From assembly GCF_016863195.1 (NCBI RefSeq), contig NZ_BOOK01000010.1, positions 124,001-188,000 on the forward strand: a stretch of 64,000 bases of DNA, read 5' to 3'. Origin of the DNA: Paraplanobispora takensis. GTDB taxonomy: Bacteria; Actinomycetota; Actinomycetes; Streptosporangiales; Streptosporangiaceae. Shown here one piece after another: positions 51,358-60,426 of the stretch. The position numbers and the translations under genes were made by a program. The notes under the pieces were generated by a model. It ran no database searches, had not been told where the DNA came from, and saw nothing but the letters and a program-made list of their open reading frames with translations. Each line of letters begins with the position of its first letter. Within the stretch, counting starts at the first letter, position 1.

Positions 51358-51571
51358 CTGCCTACCGTACGGCAGCCGCGACGACCAGGCAAGCTCCCGT
51401 CCGGCAGGTGATCGTGGAACGGGCCAGGCGGGTGGCGGAGCCGTACGGCGCGTCCCGGGAAGATGCCCGCGCGGCGGGTCATGCGGATCTGCGGGCGAGG
51501 TCCGTATCGTGGTTGTCCATACGGTTCAACCTGGTGAGGAACCGGACGCCGCCGCACCGCAGGGGGGAAAC

Positions 51572-52606
51572 GTGCCGATCTTCATCGCCCGCCTGCTGGC
51601 CCGGTTCAGGCTGCTGGGGACGTGGTGGTCGCCCGTCGCCGTGCTCGGCTTCGTCTATCTGACGAGCTGGCCGCTGATGGCGCTCGCCGAGCCCGCGGGC
51701 AGCGAGCTCGTCGAACCCGCCAACTACTGGTGGTACTTCATGGTCACCGCCGCGACCGTCGGCTACGGCGACCTCTATCCGGAGTCGGCGGCGGGCCACG
51801 CCGTCGGCGTGTACGTCATCGTCGGCGGCATCGCGGCGCTGACGACGCTGTTCACCAAGCTCGCATCGGTGCTGGAACGATCGAAGGGACGCCGGATGCA
51901 GGGTTCCGTCACGGCCGACGGCTCCGGCCACATCGTGCTGCTCGGATACACCCCGGGCCGGACCGAGCGCATCGTGGACGAGTTGATCGCCGACGATCCG
52001 TGCGAGATCGTCCTGTGCGCCTGGGAGGACGTCCCGGCCCACCCCATGCCGGATCGCGACGTCACGTTCGTGCGCGGCGACCTGACCGCGGAGGAGGTGC
52101 TGCGCCGGGCCGGGGTGCAGCGGGCGCACAGCGTGCTCGTCGACGCCCGCGACGACAACGAGGCGCTGGCCGTCGCGCTGACCGCCGGCCACGTCGCCGA
52201 GGGTGCCCACCTGGTCGTCGCGCTGCGCGACCTGGGCCGGGCCCCGCACCTGCGCTACGTCGACGAGGCGGTGCGCTGCGTCCAGTGGCACAGCCCTCAC
52301 ATGATCACCGAGGAGCTGAAGGACCCCGGGATCACCGAGGTCTACACCGACCTGATGACCCACGGCGGCGCGAACACCTACTCGGCGCGGCTGCCCGGGT
52401 CGCTGGGCCCGGTCCGGGTCGAGCGCTGTCAGATCGCGCTCGGCCGGATGTGCGGCGCCACCGTGCTCGCCGCCCGCGCCGGCGGCGAGCTGCTGGTGAA
52501 CCCCGACTGGCAGTCCACCCTCCCGCCGGGGGCCGTGCTGTACTACGTCAGCTCGCGCCGCCTCACCTCCGAGGAGATCGTCAAGGCCCTGGGCGCAACG
52601 GACTGA
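51572..52606 (+). CDS. two-TM potassium channel with RCK domain
   Basis: The 344-residue protein has two transmembrane helices (about 20-40 and 75-98) flanking a pore loop with the K+ selectivity filter TVGYGD (62-67). A RCK_N Rossmann domain (GHIVLLGYTPGRTERIVDEL, about 128-147) and a C-terminal RCK_C-like domain follow, as in MthK. The second Gly of the usual nucleotide motif is replaced (GYTPGR), so ligand preference may differ. GTG 51572 follows GGGGGGAAA. It is divergent from the Gfo/Idh operon and unlikely to be related in function. Confidence 0.9.
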   Translation: MPIFIARLLARFRLLGTWWSPVAVLGFVYLTSWPLMALAEPAGSELVEPANYWWYFMVTAATVGYGDLYPESAAGHAVGVYVIVGGIAALTTLFTKLASVLERSKGRRMQGSVTADGSGHIVLLGYTPGRTERIVDELIADDPCEIVLCAWEDVPAHPMPDRDVTFVRGDLTAEEVLRRAGVQRAHSVLVDARDDNEALAVALTAGHVAEGAHLVVALRDLGRAPHLRYVDEAVRCVQWHSPHMITEELKDPGITEVYTDLMTHGGANTYSARLPGSLGPVRVERCQIALGRMCGATVLAARAGGELLVNPDWQSTLPPGAVLYYVSSRRLTSEEIVKALGATD

Positions 52607-52737
52607 CCCGGCACCGGCCGGGGATACGCGGCTGAAAGCGCTCCGCAAGGCCTGTGCGCTATCTGTTGGGCGAGCGGGACCGGGGTCACGGGTCACTCCG
52701 GCCCGTCGCGGGCCCGCTCCCCTCAGAAGGAGGCCCC

Positions 52738-53142
52738 ATGACGCATCCTGATCGGCCGGCAGCCCGGGCCCGGCGCTCGTTCTGGGAGAAACCGCCGGTA
52801 TGGTTCCGCGCTCTCGGCATCCCGGTCGCGCTGCTGGTGACCCTGCAGATGAGCGACGAACGCGGTCCGCTGATGGGCGCCTTCGCGGGAGCCGTGTACG
52901 GCTCGCTGGCGATCAGCCTGCTCCTGTGGGACCGGTTCGTGCTCTGGGGCCGTGAGCACCCCCTGCTCGACGCCCTGGGCTTCGGGCCCGTCATGTTCAT
53001 CGCCCTCGCCTTCGTCACCTCCCTGTCGCCGGCGGTCTGCGCGGCGATCGCGGCCGGGACCACCGTCCCGTTCGTCGTCCTCAAGCACCTGCAGCGCCGG
53101 CGGACGCCGCGACCCGGGACCGCTCCCGCCGCCCGGCCCTGA
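52738..53142 (+). CDS. small integral membrane protein, unknown function
   Basis: The 134-residue protein starts at ATG 52738 behind AGAAGGAGG. It has three hydrophobic helices (about 27-37, 47-62 and 83-115) and a basic C-terminus. I recognise no family. It stands about 130 bases after the K+ channel in the same direction and convergent with the ROK gene. Confidence 0.75.
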   Translation: MTHPDRPAARARRSFWEKPPVWFRALGIPVALLVTLQMSDERGPLMGAFAGAVYGSLAISLLLWDRFVLWGREHPLLDALGFGPVMFIALAFVTSLSPAVCAAIAAGTTVPFVVLKHLQRRRTPRPGTAPAARP

Positions 53143-53175
53143 GCCGGCCGGTCTCCCGCCCGCGGGCGCGTGCTT

Positions 53176-54381
53176 TCAGACGGTCTCCGGCGCGGGCCGT
53201 GCGTCCGCTCTCCAGGAGTCGAGCCCGGCCTCCGACAGCACGGTGTCGAAGGCGAGCTCGGCCGCCCCGCGGAGGCTGCCGTCCCGGGGGAAGGCGGCGC
53301 GGATCAGCGGGGGCGGGTCGTGGCGGCGGAACCGCATGAGCCCTGACAGATAGGCGGCGCGGACGGAGTCTCCTGCCTGGTCGAGGAGCGCGGCGGCCAC
53401 CCCGGACAGCGTCACGATCCGCGGGTCCAGCGCGTTGACCAGGCCGCCGATGCCGCGCCCGAGGTTGCGCGCCACCTGCTCGACCGCCGCCAGGGCGGCG
53501 GGGTCGCCCTCCCCGGCCCGCCGCAGGACGGCGTCGGCCGCGCTGCGCGGGGCGGCCGGGGGCGGGGCGCCGAGGATGCGCGCCAGCGCCCGCCCGTCGA
53601 CTTCGAGGTCCCAGCATCCGTGCGCGCCGCACGGGCAGGGGCGGTCCGGGTCGCCGAAGGGCAGGTGCCCGAACTCGCCGCCCGCTCCGGTGCTGCCGGT
53701 GGTGGCGCGCCCGTGTTCGAGCACCACCCCGCCGACCCCCACCTCCACGGCCACGTGGAGGGCCACGTCGGCCCCGGTCGCGGCGCCCCGGCGGGCCTCG
53801 GCGACCCCGGCCATCGTGGCGTCGTTGCCGATCACGACGGGGATCGGGGCGATCCGCAGGCGCTCCGCGACCTCGACGTCCCGCCAGCCGATGGTGGCCG
53901 ACTCCACCAGGCGGCCCCCGCTGACCGTGCCCGACATGGAGACCCCGACCGCCCGCAGCCGGGCGCCGAAGGCGGTCCGGACCTCGCGCAGGGCCCGCGA
54001 GATGCGCCCCAGGACGTCCTCGGCGGGCTGCCCGCCGTACCGTTCGCGCCGCAGGGGTTCGAGCCCGCCGCCCAGGTGGGACACCGCGAGCCGCCAGGAC
54101 TCGTAGGAGACGTCCACCGCCGCCACCACCGGTCCCCGGTCGTGGCGGCGCACCGTGCGGGTGGGGCGCCCGCGGGCCCCGGTCGGTTCGGCGGCGGTCT
54201 CCTCGACCAGGTCGAGCGCGCGCAGCCGGGCGAGGATCTCCGTCGCCGAGCCCCGGCTCAGGCCGAGGTCGCGGGCGAGCTCGGCGCGGGTCGTCTCCGG
54301 GTGGAGGTGGACGTGCCGCAGCACGTCGAGCATCCCCCGCACCTGGAGTGCGCGTGCCCGCCCGACTTCACCGGCTCTCAT
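53176..54381 (-). CDS. ROK family transcriptional regulator
   Basis: The 401-residue protein has an N-terminal winged helix (about 12-75; TTRAELARDLGLSRGSATEI) and a ROK domain with GGEFGHLPFGDPDRPCPCGAHG (split at about 238-259), which keeps the zinc Cys and His residues; the usual CLE after the last Cys is CWD. It is divergent from semiSWEET and HAD genes, with an 8-base inverted repeat in the shared promoter. It probably represses both directions until a sugar or sugar phosphate binds. Confidence 0.9.
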   Translation of the reverse strand: MRAGEVGRARALQVRGMLDVLRHVHLHPETTRAELARDLGLSRGSATEILARLRALDLVEETAAEPTGARGRPTRTVRRHDRGPVVAAVDVSYESWRLAVSHLGGGLEPLRRERYGGQPAEDVLGRISRALREVRTAFGARLRAVGVSMSGTVSGGRLVESATIGWRDVEVAERLRIAPIPVVIGNDATMAGVAEARRGAATGADVALHVAVEVGVGGVVLEHGRATTGSTGAGGEFGHLPFGDPDRPCPCGAHGCWDLEVDGRALARILGAPPPAAPRSAADAVLRRAGEGDPAALAAVEQVARNLGRGIGGLVNALDPRIVTLSGVAAALLDQAGDSVRAAYLSGLMRFRRHDPPPLIRAAFPRDGSLRGAAELAFDTVLSEAGLDSWRADARPAPETV

Positions 54382-54410
54382 GAAAGGGGATTGTGTCAAC
54401 TTTCCCGCCG

Positions 54411-54439
54411 CGATTATGCTCGTGAGGCGATCATAATCG
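54411..54439. promoter_or_regulatory. operator in the ROK-SemiSWEET intergenic region
   Basis: CGATTATG (54411-54418) and CATAATCG (54432-54439) are perfect 8-base arms with a 13-base spacer. The site sits directly upstream of the SemiSWEET ribosome-binding site and 30 bases from the ROK start, a good place to control both genes. Confidence 0.6.
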
Positions 54440-54450
54440 AAGGAGAAGTC

Positions 54451-54714
54451 ATGGTGACCGTTGTCGGGCTGCTGGCCGCGCTTCTGACCACCGCGTGCTG
54501 GTGGCCGCAGCTCCATCGGTCCTGGCGCACCCGCTCGACGGCCGACCTGTCGTGGTCCTACCTCGTGATGCTGACCTCGGGCGTGGGCCTGTGGCTGGTG
54601 TACGGCGTCGCGACGGGGGACCCGGCCGTCATGGCCGCCAACGGGGCCACGTTCGCGGCCCTGGCGGTGCTCATCGGGATCAAGACGCGTCACCGGGGCG
54701 AGGCCGGAGGGTGA
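54451..54714 (+). CDS. SemiSWEET (MtN3/PQ-loop) sugar transporter
   Basis: The 87-residue protein has three transmembrane helices and a PQ motif (WWPQLHRSWRTRST, Pro19-Gln20), followed by DLSWSYL and a Gly-rich second helix. This is the bacterial SemiSWEET plan, which forms dimers that move sugars downhill. The size (85-100) is typical. ATG 54451 follows AAGGAG. It overlaps or precedes the HAD frame closely, suggesting uptake of a sugar followed by phosphate metabolism. Confidence 0.88.
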   Translation: MVTVVGLLAALLTTACWWPQLHRSWRTRSTADLSWSYLVMLTSGVGLWLVYGVATGDPAVMAANGATFAALAVLIGIKTRHRGEAGG

Positions 54715-54716
54715 AG

Positions 54717-54842
54717 GGCGTGCCGGAGACGGAGGGTCCGCGGGGCGAGAAGGCGACGGGCGCACTGAAGATGGAAGATCCGCGAGACGAGAGGGCGATG
54801 GGCGTGCTGGAGACGGAAGACCCGCGAGGTGGAGAGACGATG
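54717..54842. repeat. 42-bp tandem repeat, three copies
   Basis: Units start at 54717, 54759 and 54801. In the HAD frame they read GVPETEGPRGEKAT, GALKMEDPRDERAM and GVLETEDPRGGETM. The second and third copies end in a purine-rich GAGAGG/GGAGAG followed by ATG, so the repeat duplicates a translation start signal. Confidence 0.85.
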
Positions 54843-55493
54843 AGCGTGCCGGCCCGGAGTGAGGCGGTTCCCGGAGTCCTGGAGGGCGTGCGCGCCGTCC
54901 TGCTCGACATGGACGGCACCCTGGTCGACTCCGACAGCGCGGTCGAGCGCTCCTGGCGGACCTGGGCCGTGCGCTACGGCCTGCCGGAGGAGGAGGTGGT
55001 GGCCGGCGTCCACGGATATCCCGCCCCCACCTCGATCCGCCGCCTGGCCCCGTGGCTCTCCGAGGAGGAGGTCGCCGACGCCGCGCAGGTCCTGCTCGAC
55101 CTGGAGTGCACCGACCTCGACGGCGTCGTGGCCGCACAGGGCGCCGGGGAGCTCCTGGCCGTCCTGGCCGAGCGCGCCATCCCGTGGGCGGTCGTCACCG
55201 GCTCCGGAGCCGGGCTCGCCAAGGCCCGGCTCGCCGCCGCGGGCGTCACCGCGCCCTTCGTCGTCTCCCTGGACGACGTCGCGGTCGGCAAGCCCGACCC
55301 GCAGGGCTATCTCATGGCGGCGGCGGAACTCGGCGTCGACCCCGCCGCGTGCCTGGCCGTCGAGGACTCCGCCCCGGGGATCGCCGCGGGCCGGGCGGCG
55401 GGCATGCCGGTCGCCGCCCTGCGCGGCCTGAGCGGTGAGCTGTCGATCACCCATCTGGGAGAGCTCGCCGCCCACCTGCGCCGCATCGGATAG
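54840..55493 (+). CDS. HAD superfamily phosphatase (beta-phosphoglucomutase-like)
   Basis: The 217-residue enzyme shows HAD motif I DMDGTLVDS (nucleophile Asp23, acid Asp25), motif II with VVTGSG (about 118-123), motif III Lys in VGKPDPQGY and motif IV VEDSAPGI. The cap domain type matches phosphoglycolate/beta-PGM-like sugar phosphatases. I chose ATG 54840, which has GGAGAG upstream; starts at ATG 54798 or GTG 54711 (overlapping the SemiSWEET stop) would add repeat residues. Likely partner of the SemiSWEET transporter in handling a sugar phosphate. Confidence 0.88.
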   Translation: MSVPARSEAVPGVLEGVRAVLLDMDGTLVDSDSAVERSWRTWAVRYGLPEEEVVAGVHGYPAPTSIRRLAPWLSEEEVADAAQVLLDLECTDLDGVVAAQGAGELLAVLAERAIPWAVVTGSGAGLAKARLAAAGVTAPFVVSLDDVAVGKPDPQGYLMAAAELGVDPAACLAVEDSAPGIAAGRAAGMPVAALRGLSGELSITHLGELAAHLRRIG

Positions 55494-55570
55494 ACCGCGA
55501 GGGCCGGTTCCGCGGGCGGCTGCCCGGCGAGAGACCGGGGGCTTCCGGAGGCACGCGCCGCCGGTGGCCG

Positions 55571-56797
55571 TCAGATCTCGCCCTTGGTCTCCAGGCGGGT
55601 CAGGGCCTTGGCCACCGGGTGGGCGGTCAGGGCGATCTGCCACTCGCGGGCGCCCAGCTCGCGCAGCCGGGCCGCGACGGTCTCGTCGTCGATGACCGGG
55701 GGCGGCTCCCAGGTCAGGCGGCGCACGGCGTCCGGCTGCAGGAGGTTCTCGGTCGGCATGTGATGCTCGTCGGCGAGGGCGGCCACCACGGTCCTGGCCG
55801 CCGCGAGCCGCCGGGCGGCCACCGGGTCGCGGTCCATCCAGCGGTTGGCGGGCGGCGGGCCCTCGCCCGGGGCGCCGGGCTGGGGGAGCCGGGACTCCGG
55901 CAGCGCGCGGGCGGTGTTGACCGCGGCCAGCCACTCGCGCAGGTGGCGGCGGGCGCTGCGCCCGGTGAACGGGGCGATCTCGGTCAGGGACTTGGTGGTG
56001 CGGGGCAGCTCCAGGGCGGCGGCGACGATCGCGGAGTCGGGCAGCATCCGGCCCGGCGCCAGGTCGGCCTCGCGGGCGAGGGTGTCGCGGAGCGTCCACA
56101 GCTCCCGCACCACGGCCAGCCCGCGCGCCGAGCGGACCTTGTGGATGCCGGAGGTGCGCCGCCACGGGTCGGAGCGCGGAGGCGGCGTCCGGTGCGCCAG
56201 CACCCAGGCGAACTCCTCGCGCGCCCACGGCAGCTTCCCGCCGGCCTCCAGTTCCCCGTGGAGCCTGTCGCGCAGCTCGACCAGGACCTCGACGTCGAGC
56301 GCGGCGTATCGGAGCCAGTCCTCCGGCAGCGGCCGGGTGGACCAGTCGGCGGCCGAGTGGCCCTTCTCCAGCCGGAACCCGAGAACGTTCTCGACCATCA
56401 TGCCGAGCCCCACCCGTTCGTAGCCGAGCAGCCGGCCGGCCAGCTCGGTGTCGAACAGCTCCCGCGGGCGGAAACCCAGCTCCGCCAGGCAGGGCAGGTC
56501 CTGGGAGGCGGCGTGCAGCACCACTTCGGCGTCGGCCAGCGCGGCGTCCAGCTCCGACAGGTCGGGGCAGCGGATCGGGTCGATCAGCGCGCTGCCCGCG
56601 CCGGCGCGCCGCAGCTGCACGAGGTAGGCCCGGCCGCTGTAGCGGTAGCCGGAGGCCCGCTCGGCGTCCACGGCGACGGGGCCGGTGCCCGCGGCGAAGG
56701 CCCGCACGACCTCTGCCAGGCCGGCCGGGTCGCCGATGACGGGCGGGATGCCCTCCCTAGGTTCCAGCAGTGGAACGATGGTCGTCTCGTCGGTCAC
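55571..56797 (-). CDS. rnd: ribonuclease D family 3'-5' exonuclease
   Basis: The 408-residue protein has a DEDDy exonuclease domain: motif I VAVDAER (Asp44, Glu46), motif II with HAASQDLPCL, motif III YAALDVEVL (Tyr and Asp). An HRDC domain (about 205-285) and a C-terminal helical region follow. It trims 3' ends of tRNA or other stable RNAs. GTG 56797-56795 overlaps the DUF3000 stop (GTGA), giving VTDETTIVPLLEP as N-terminus. Confidence 0.93.
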   Translation of the reverse strand: MTDETTIVPLLEPREGIPPVIGDPAGLAEVVRAFAAGTGPVAVDAERASGYRYSGRAYLVQLRRAGAGSALIDPIRCPDLSELDAALADAEVVLHAASQDLPCLAELGFRPRELFDTELAGRLLGYERVGLGMMVENVLGFRLEKGHSAADWSTRPLPEDWLRYAALDVEVLVELRDRLHGELEAGGKLPWAREEFAWVLAHRTPPPRSDPWRRTSGIHKVRSARGLAVVRELWTLRDTLAREADLAPGRMLPDSAIVAAALELPRTTKSLTEIAPFTGRSARRHLREWLAAVNTARALPESRLPQPGAPGEGPPPANRWMDRDPVAARRLAAARTVVAALADEHHMPTENLLQPDAVRRLTWEPPPVIDDETVAARLRELGAREWQIALTAHPVAKALTRLETKGEI

Positions 56798-57390
56798 TTT
56801 CTGAAGGGCTCCGGATCTTCGCGACGGCGCGGCGGCAGGGTCGCCACGCCGGGTGGCAGGGGCGGGATTCCCGCGGCGAGGCACATCAGGTCGCACCAGG
56901 CGGAGACGTGCCCGGACAGGTCCTCTTGCAGTGGCGACCAGGAGGCGCGCAGTTCCAGCTCCGTGGTCACCGGGTCCTCGGCCTTGTTGCCGAAGCCCTC
57001 GGACACCGCCCTGGTGACGGTGCCGCCCGCGGCGGCGTAACCGGCCTCGTGGGCCTCGAGCGCCTCGGTGAGCCAGCTCCAGGCGACCGGCCCGAGCAGC
57101 GGGTCCTCGGTGATCTCGGGTTCCATGTCCGCCCGGACGTAGGCGACCAGGCGGAACTGGCCGTCCCAGCCGCGCTGGCCGTCCGGGTCGAACAGGACGA
57201 TGAGGCGGCCGACCGCGAGCTCGTCGTCGTCGCGGTAGACCGAGGCGCCGATGGCGGCCGAGTAGGGGGCCAGACGCTGCGGCGCGGGGATGTCCTCCAG
57301 CTCGATCTCCGGCCTGACCTCCGCCGGACGCAGGCTGGCCACCGCGCGCCGGAAGGCGGCGGGAGCAGGCGGCGCGTCACCGAGGGTCAT
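56794..57390 (-). CDS. DUF3000 family protein
   Basis: The 198-residue protein belongs to DUF3000 (PF11452), an actinobacterial family of unknown function encoded next to rnd and hemE. It has an IGASVYRDDDELAVGRLIVLFDPDG core (quoted in parts; about 46-70) and WCDLMCLAAGIPPLPPG near the end. I prefer ATG 57390-57388, whose product starts MTLGDAPP; two upstream ATGs (57420, 57450) are possible, and none has a ribosome-binding site. Translationally coupled to rnd. Confidence 0.82.
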   Translation of the reverse strand: MTLGDAPPAPAAFRRAVASLRPAEVRPEIELEDIPAPQRLAPYSAAIGASVYRDDDELAVGRLIVLFDPDGQRGWDGQFRLVAYVRADMEPEITEDPLLGPVAWSWLTEALEAHEAGYAAAGGTVTRAVSEGFGNKAEDPVTTELELRASWSPLQEDLSGHVSAWCDLMCLAAGIPPLPPGVATLPPRRREDPEPFRK

Positions 57391-57459
57391 ATCGGAAGGG
57401 TAGGTCGAAATCGAGTGCATGGGGACCACTGGGGTGTGCGAAGAAGCCATCGGAGCCGA

Positions 57460-57666
57460 TCAAACCGACGCCATCGACCGGAAGGCCGCACCCTCGCCGC
57501 CCGGGGCCCCGAGGAGCAGCGCGTGACCGCACTCGGCGCAGGCCCACTCGGGGCACTCTCCGGCCTCGTGTCCGTCCAGGCAGGGAGGCTGCTCGAAAAC
57601 CCGCTCAGTGGCGCAGGAAACACAGTGCTCACCGCGGTGTTCGGGTGAATTCCACATCGTGGTCAT
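57460..57666 (-). CDS. small cysteine-rich (zinc-ribbon-like) protein
   Basis: The 68-residue protein has cysteines in two CxxC pairs, CVSC (17-20) and CAEC (44-47, followed by GHALLLG), with two more Cys between. This suggests a rubredoxin-like zinc ribbon. GAAAGG precedes ATG 57666-57664. It lies 70 bases from DUF3000 in the same direction. The family is conserved in actinobacteria as far as I recall, but I cannot name a function. Confidence 0.75.
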   Translation of the reverse strand: MTTMWNSPEHRGEHCVSCATERVFEQPPCLDGHEAGECPEWACAECGHALLLGAPGGEGAAFRSMASV

Positions 57667-58100
57667 CGCACGGCCTTTCGTCGGGTCGTGGTCCGACGTT
57701 GGCACGTCGCGCCGACAATTCCGCGCAACGTGCTCGGCGTGTCCCGAAAGTGGTGCCGGAATCGGTGCCGCGCGGTGATTTGGCGAACATTTGGACCAGC
57801 CGGGGGCCGGCCCGGGCCCGCGGATGGGACAAACTGTACCCGGAAACATGATCGCTTCGTGTCCGATCCGCCGAGCTCCGAGCAGAGAGACGGCTCGCAT
57901 CGGGCCGGACAGGCACCACCTAAGTGCTCAAACCGGAGGAACCATAACAACGGCCTGCTTTGACATGGTCTATGGCTTCTCCTTGCCGGTGTCACCTCAT
58001 AACCGGTGATTTCCGTACAGCTCGCGCTGGCTGAGGGCGCGGGATGCGGACTCGCGCCCGTGATGCGCGGACCGGTACCCCGGCATGGCACCCTGGGAGG
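57667..58100. other. gene-free region upstream of hemE
   Basis: I find no convincing gene. The middle part (57900-58010) is richer in A/T and contains TTGACA (57960-57965) on the plus strand without a matching -10. A short inverted repeat TCACC-n8-GGTGA lies at 57992-58009. The promoters of hemE and the small zinc-ribbon gene should lie here, but I cannot place them. Confidence 0.4.
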
Positions 58101-59138
58101 GTGAATCCCGAGCTTGCCGACTCCCCGTTCCTGCGCGCCTGCCGCCGCCAGCCCGTCTCCCGCACGCCGGTGTGGTTCATGCGACAGGCCGGCCGCTCGC
58201 TGCCCGAGTACCGGGCCGTGCGCGGCGGGGTGCCGATGCTCACCGCCTGCGCCACCCCCGACCTGATCGTGGAGATCACGATGCAGCCGGTCCGCCGCTA
58301 CGGCGTGGACGCGGCCATCTTCTTCAGCGACATCGTGGTGCCGCTCAAGGCGATCGGGATCGACCTCGACATCAAGCCCGGCGTCGGCCCGGTGGTGGCC
58401 TCCCCGATCAGGGACACCGCCGCCGTCGAGACGCTGCGCCCGATCGAGCCCGACGACGTCTCCTACGTCACCGAGGCGATCGGGGCCCTCACCGGGGAGC
58501 TGGGGCCGACGCCGCTCATCGGCTTCGCGGGGGCGCCGTTCACGCTCGCCTCCTATCTCATCGAGGGCGGCCCGTCCAAGAACCACGACCACACCAAGGC
58601 CATGATGTACGGCGAGCCGCACCTGTGGCACGCCCTGATGGACCGGCTGACCGAGATCACCCTCGGCTTCCTGCGCATCCAGGTCGCGGCCGGCGCCTCG
58701 GCGGTCCAGCTCTTCGACTCCTGGGTCGGCGCCGTCGCGCCCGAGGACTACCGCGAGTTCGTCATGCCCTACACCAGCCGGATCTTCGCCGGCCTGGCCG
58801 ACCTCGGCGTCCCGCGCATCCACTTCGGCGTCGGCACCGGTGAGCTGCTCGGCCTGCTCGGCGAGGCGGGCGCCGACGTGGTCGGCGTCGACTGGCGCGT
58901 CCCCCTCGACGAGGCCGCCCGCCGGATCGGTCCGGGCAAGGCGCTGCAGGGCAACCTCGACCCGGCGATCCTGCTCGCCCCCTGGGAGGCCGTCGAGCGC
59001 CGCGCGGCCGACATCCTGGCCAGGGGCGCCAAGGCGGAGGGGCACGTCTTCAACCTCGGCCACGGGGTGCTGCCCGGGACCGACCCCGACCAGCTCGCCC
59101 GCCTCACCGACTTCGTCCACGACTCCTCCGCCCGCTGA
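58101..59138 (+). CDS. hemE: uroporphyrinogen decarboxylase
   Basis: HemE converts uroporphyrinogen III to coproporphyrinogen III in heme synthesis. The 345-residue protein contains the N-terminal signature [16 protein letters not shown] (with the conserved Arg residues), [15 protein letters not shown] (Asp of the active site), [17 protein letters not shown] (C-terminal signature 2) and the late HxxGHGVLP-type [15 protein letters not shown] 58101 is adjacent to GGGAGG, which is too close for a usual ribosome-binding site; ATG 58044 would add 19 residues. The start is therefore uncertain. It is convergent with the DUF4349 gene. Confidence 0.95.
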   Translation: MNPELADSPFLRACRRQPVSRTPVWFMRQAGRSLPEYRAVRGGVPMLTACATPDLIVEITMQPVRRYGVDAAIFFSDIVVPLKAIGIDLDIKPGVGPVVASPIRDTAAVETLRPIEPDDVSYVTEAIGALTGELGPTPLIGFAGAPFTLASYLIEGGPSKNHDHTKAMMYGEPHLWHALMDRLTEITLGFLRIQVAAGASAVQLFDSWVGAVAPEDYREFVMPYTSRIFAGLADLGVPRIHFGVGTGELLGLLGEAGADVVGVDWRVPLDEAARRIGPGKALQGNLDPAILLAPWEAVERRAADILARGAKAEGHVFNLGHGVLPGTDPDQLARLTDFVHDSSAR

Positions 59139-59229
59139 CCTCCGGATGGACCTCTGATCTTCTCGGCGGCTCCGGGCCCCGTGCCCGCGCCCGGCGGCGC
59201 GGCCCCTCGGCACACGGGGACCCGGGAGC

Positions 59230-60294
59230 CTACGGGGAGACCCGGGGGCCCGTGCCCGCCTGCGCGGGATCACCGGTCCCGGCCTGATCCGGCGCGTCCG
59301 GACCCTGATCCCCGGAGGGGGGCGGGCCCGGGTGCGGCAGCGGGCCGCGGGCCGGGCCGGGCGGCACCGGGCGGTTGCGCCCGCGCCGGCGCAGCGCCCA
59401 GTACAGCACCAGCCAGACCGGCACGATCACCAGCAGCCAGGGCAGCAGCGCGCCGAGGACCGTCAGGGCGACCTTGAGCGCGGTGACGAAGGCCTTCCAG
59501 CCCGCCGCCAGGCCGCCGAGGAAGCCGCCGGGCTCCTCCTCCGGAGGCGCGGGCACCTCGGCCGCCGGCCCGATCAGGTTCAGCGTCAGCGTCGCCATGC
59601 TGGTCAGCGAGGCCAGCTTCTTCTGCCGGGCCTGCAGGGACTCCAGCTCCGCCTCGCGGTTGGAGATCTCCCGCTCGACCTCGAGCACCTGGCCGATCGT
59701 CTTGGCCTGTTTCAGCAGCGTGCGCAGCGACTCCAGCGCCGACTGCGACGACTTCAGCCGGCTCTCGACGTCGGCGACCTCCTCGGTGACGTCCTGGGTG
59801 CTCTGCTGGATCGACTCCTGCTTGCCCAGCTCCTTGCCGAGCCTGCCCACGACGCCGGAGTAGCCCGTGGGCGGGACCTTGAAGACCAGCGTGGAGGAGG
59901 CGCTGCCGCCCTCGTAGGCGTCCGACTTCTCCTGGGCGAGATAGCCGCCCGCCGAGACCACGATCTGCTTGGCCTTGTCGGCGGAGGACACGACGTCCTT
60001 GACGCGGACGGTCATGTCGGCGGTGTAGACGATGGCCCGGTCGGTCGGGACCGCGTCCACCCGCTCGACCTGCCCGGTGGACTGGTCCTTCGGGGCCGAG
60101 GTCGCCTGCGGCTCGGCCTCCCTCGCGTTCTCGGCGCCGCCCGCGTCACCCGCCTGGGACTCGGCCCGCCCCGCGGCCGGTGCGGCGGGTGCGTCCGAGC
60201 TGCTCTCGGTGTCCGCGCTCCCGCAGGCGGACACCAGGACTGCCAGACCCGCGATGGCGATCGCCAGGCGCGGGCCGTACCGAAATCTGCTCAT
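59230..60294 (-). CDS. DUF4349 lipoprotein with coiled coil and C-terminal TM helix
   Basis: The 354-residue protein has a lipoprotein signal with lipobox VSAC (Cys24), a Ser/Ala/Glu-rich linker, and a DUF4349 domain (PF14257; about 85-285) including VVSAGGYLAQEKSD and a long heptad-rich coiled coil (about 165-225). A transmembrane helix (about 287-313) and a Pro/Gly-rich tail follow. Thus it may span from a lipid anchor to the membrane. Function unknown. It is divergent from hemY and unlikely to act in heme synthesis. Confidence 0.85.
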   Translation of the reverse strand: MSRFRYGPRLAIAIAGLAVLVSACGSADTESSSDAPAAPAAGRAESQAGDAGGAENAREAEPQATSAPKDQSTGQVERVDAVPTDRAIVYTADMTVRVKDVVSSADKAKQIVVSAGGYLAQEKSDAYEGGSASSTLVFKVPPTGYSGVVGRLGKELGKQESIQQSTQDVTEEVADVESRLKSSQSALESLRTLLKQAKTIGQVLEVEREISNREAELESLQARQKKLASLTSMATLTLNLIGPAAEVPAPPEEEPGGFLGGLAAGWKAFVTALKVALTVLGALLPWLLVIVPVWLVLYWALRRRGRNRPVPPGPARGPLPHPGPPPSGDQGPDAPDQAGTGDPAQAGTGPRVSP

Positions 60295-60426
60295 GCCCTG
60301 AAGACGGACTTCCGGCGGGTGCGGTTTGACGCGTCCCGTCACGATGCCGTCACGTTCTGCGCGCCGCGAGGTCACGGCGGCGGCCGGGAACACGGGCGCC
60401 CGCGGGGGGAGGTACGGTCTGGAGTC

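Noticed and set aside
57965-58009. 14-codon frame starting at the ATG near 57965
   Set aside because: It lacks a ribosome-binding site and shows no recognisable sequence; it appears to be chance.
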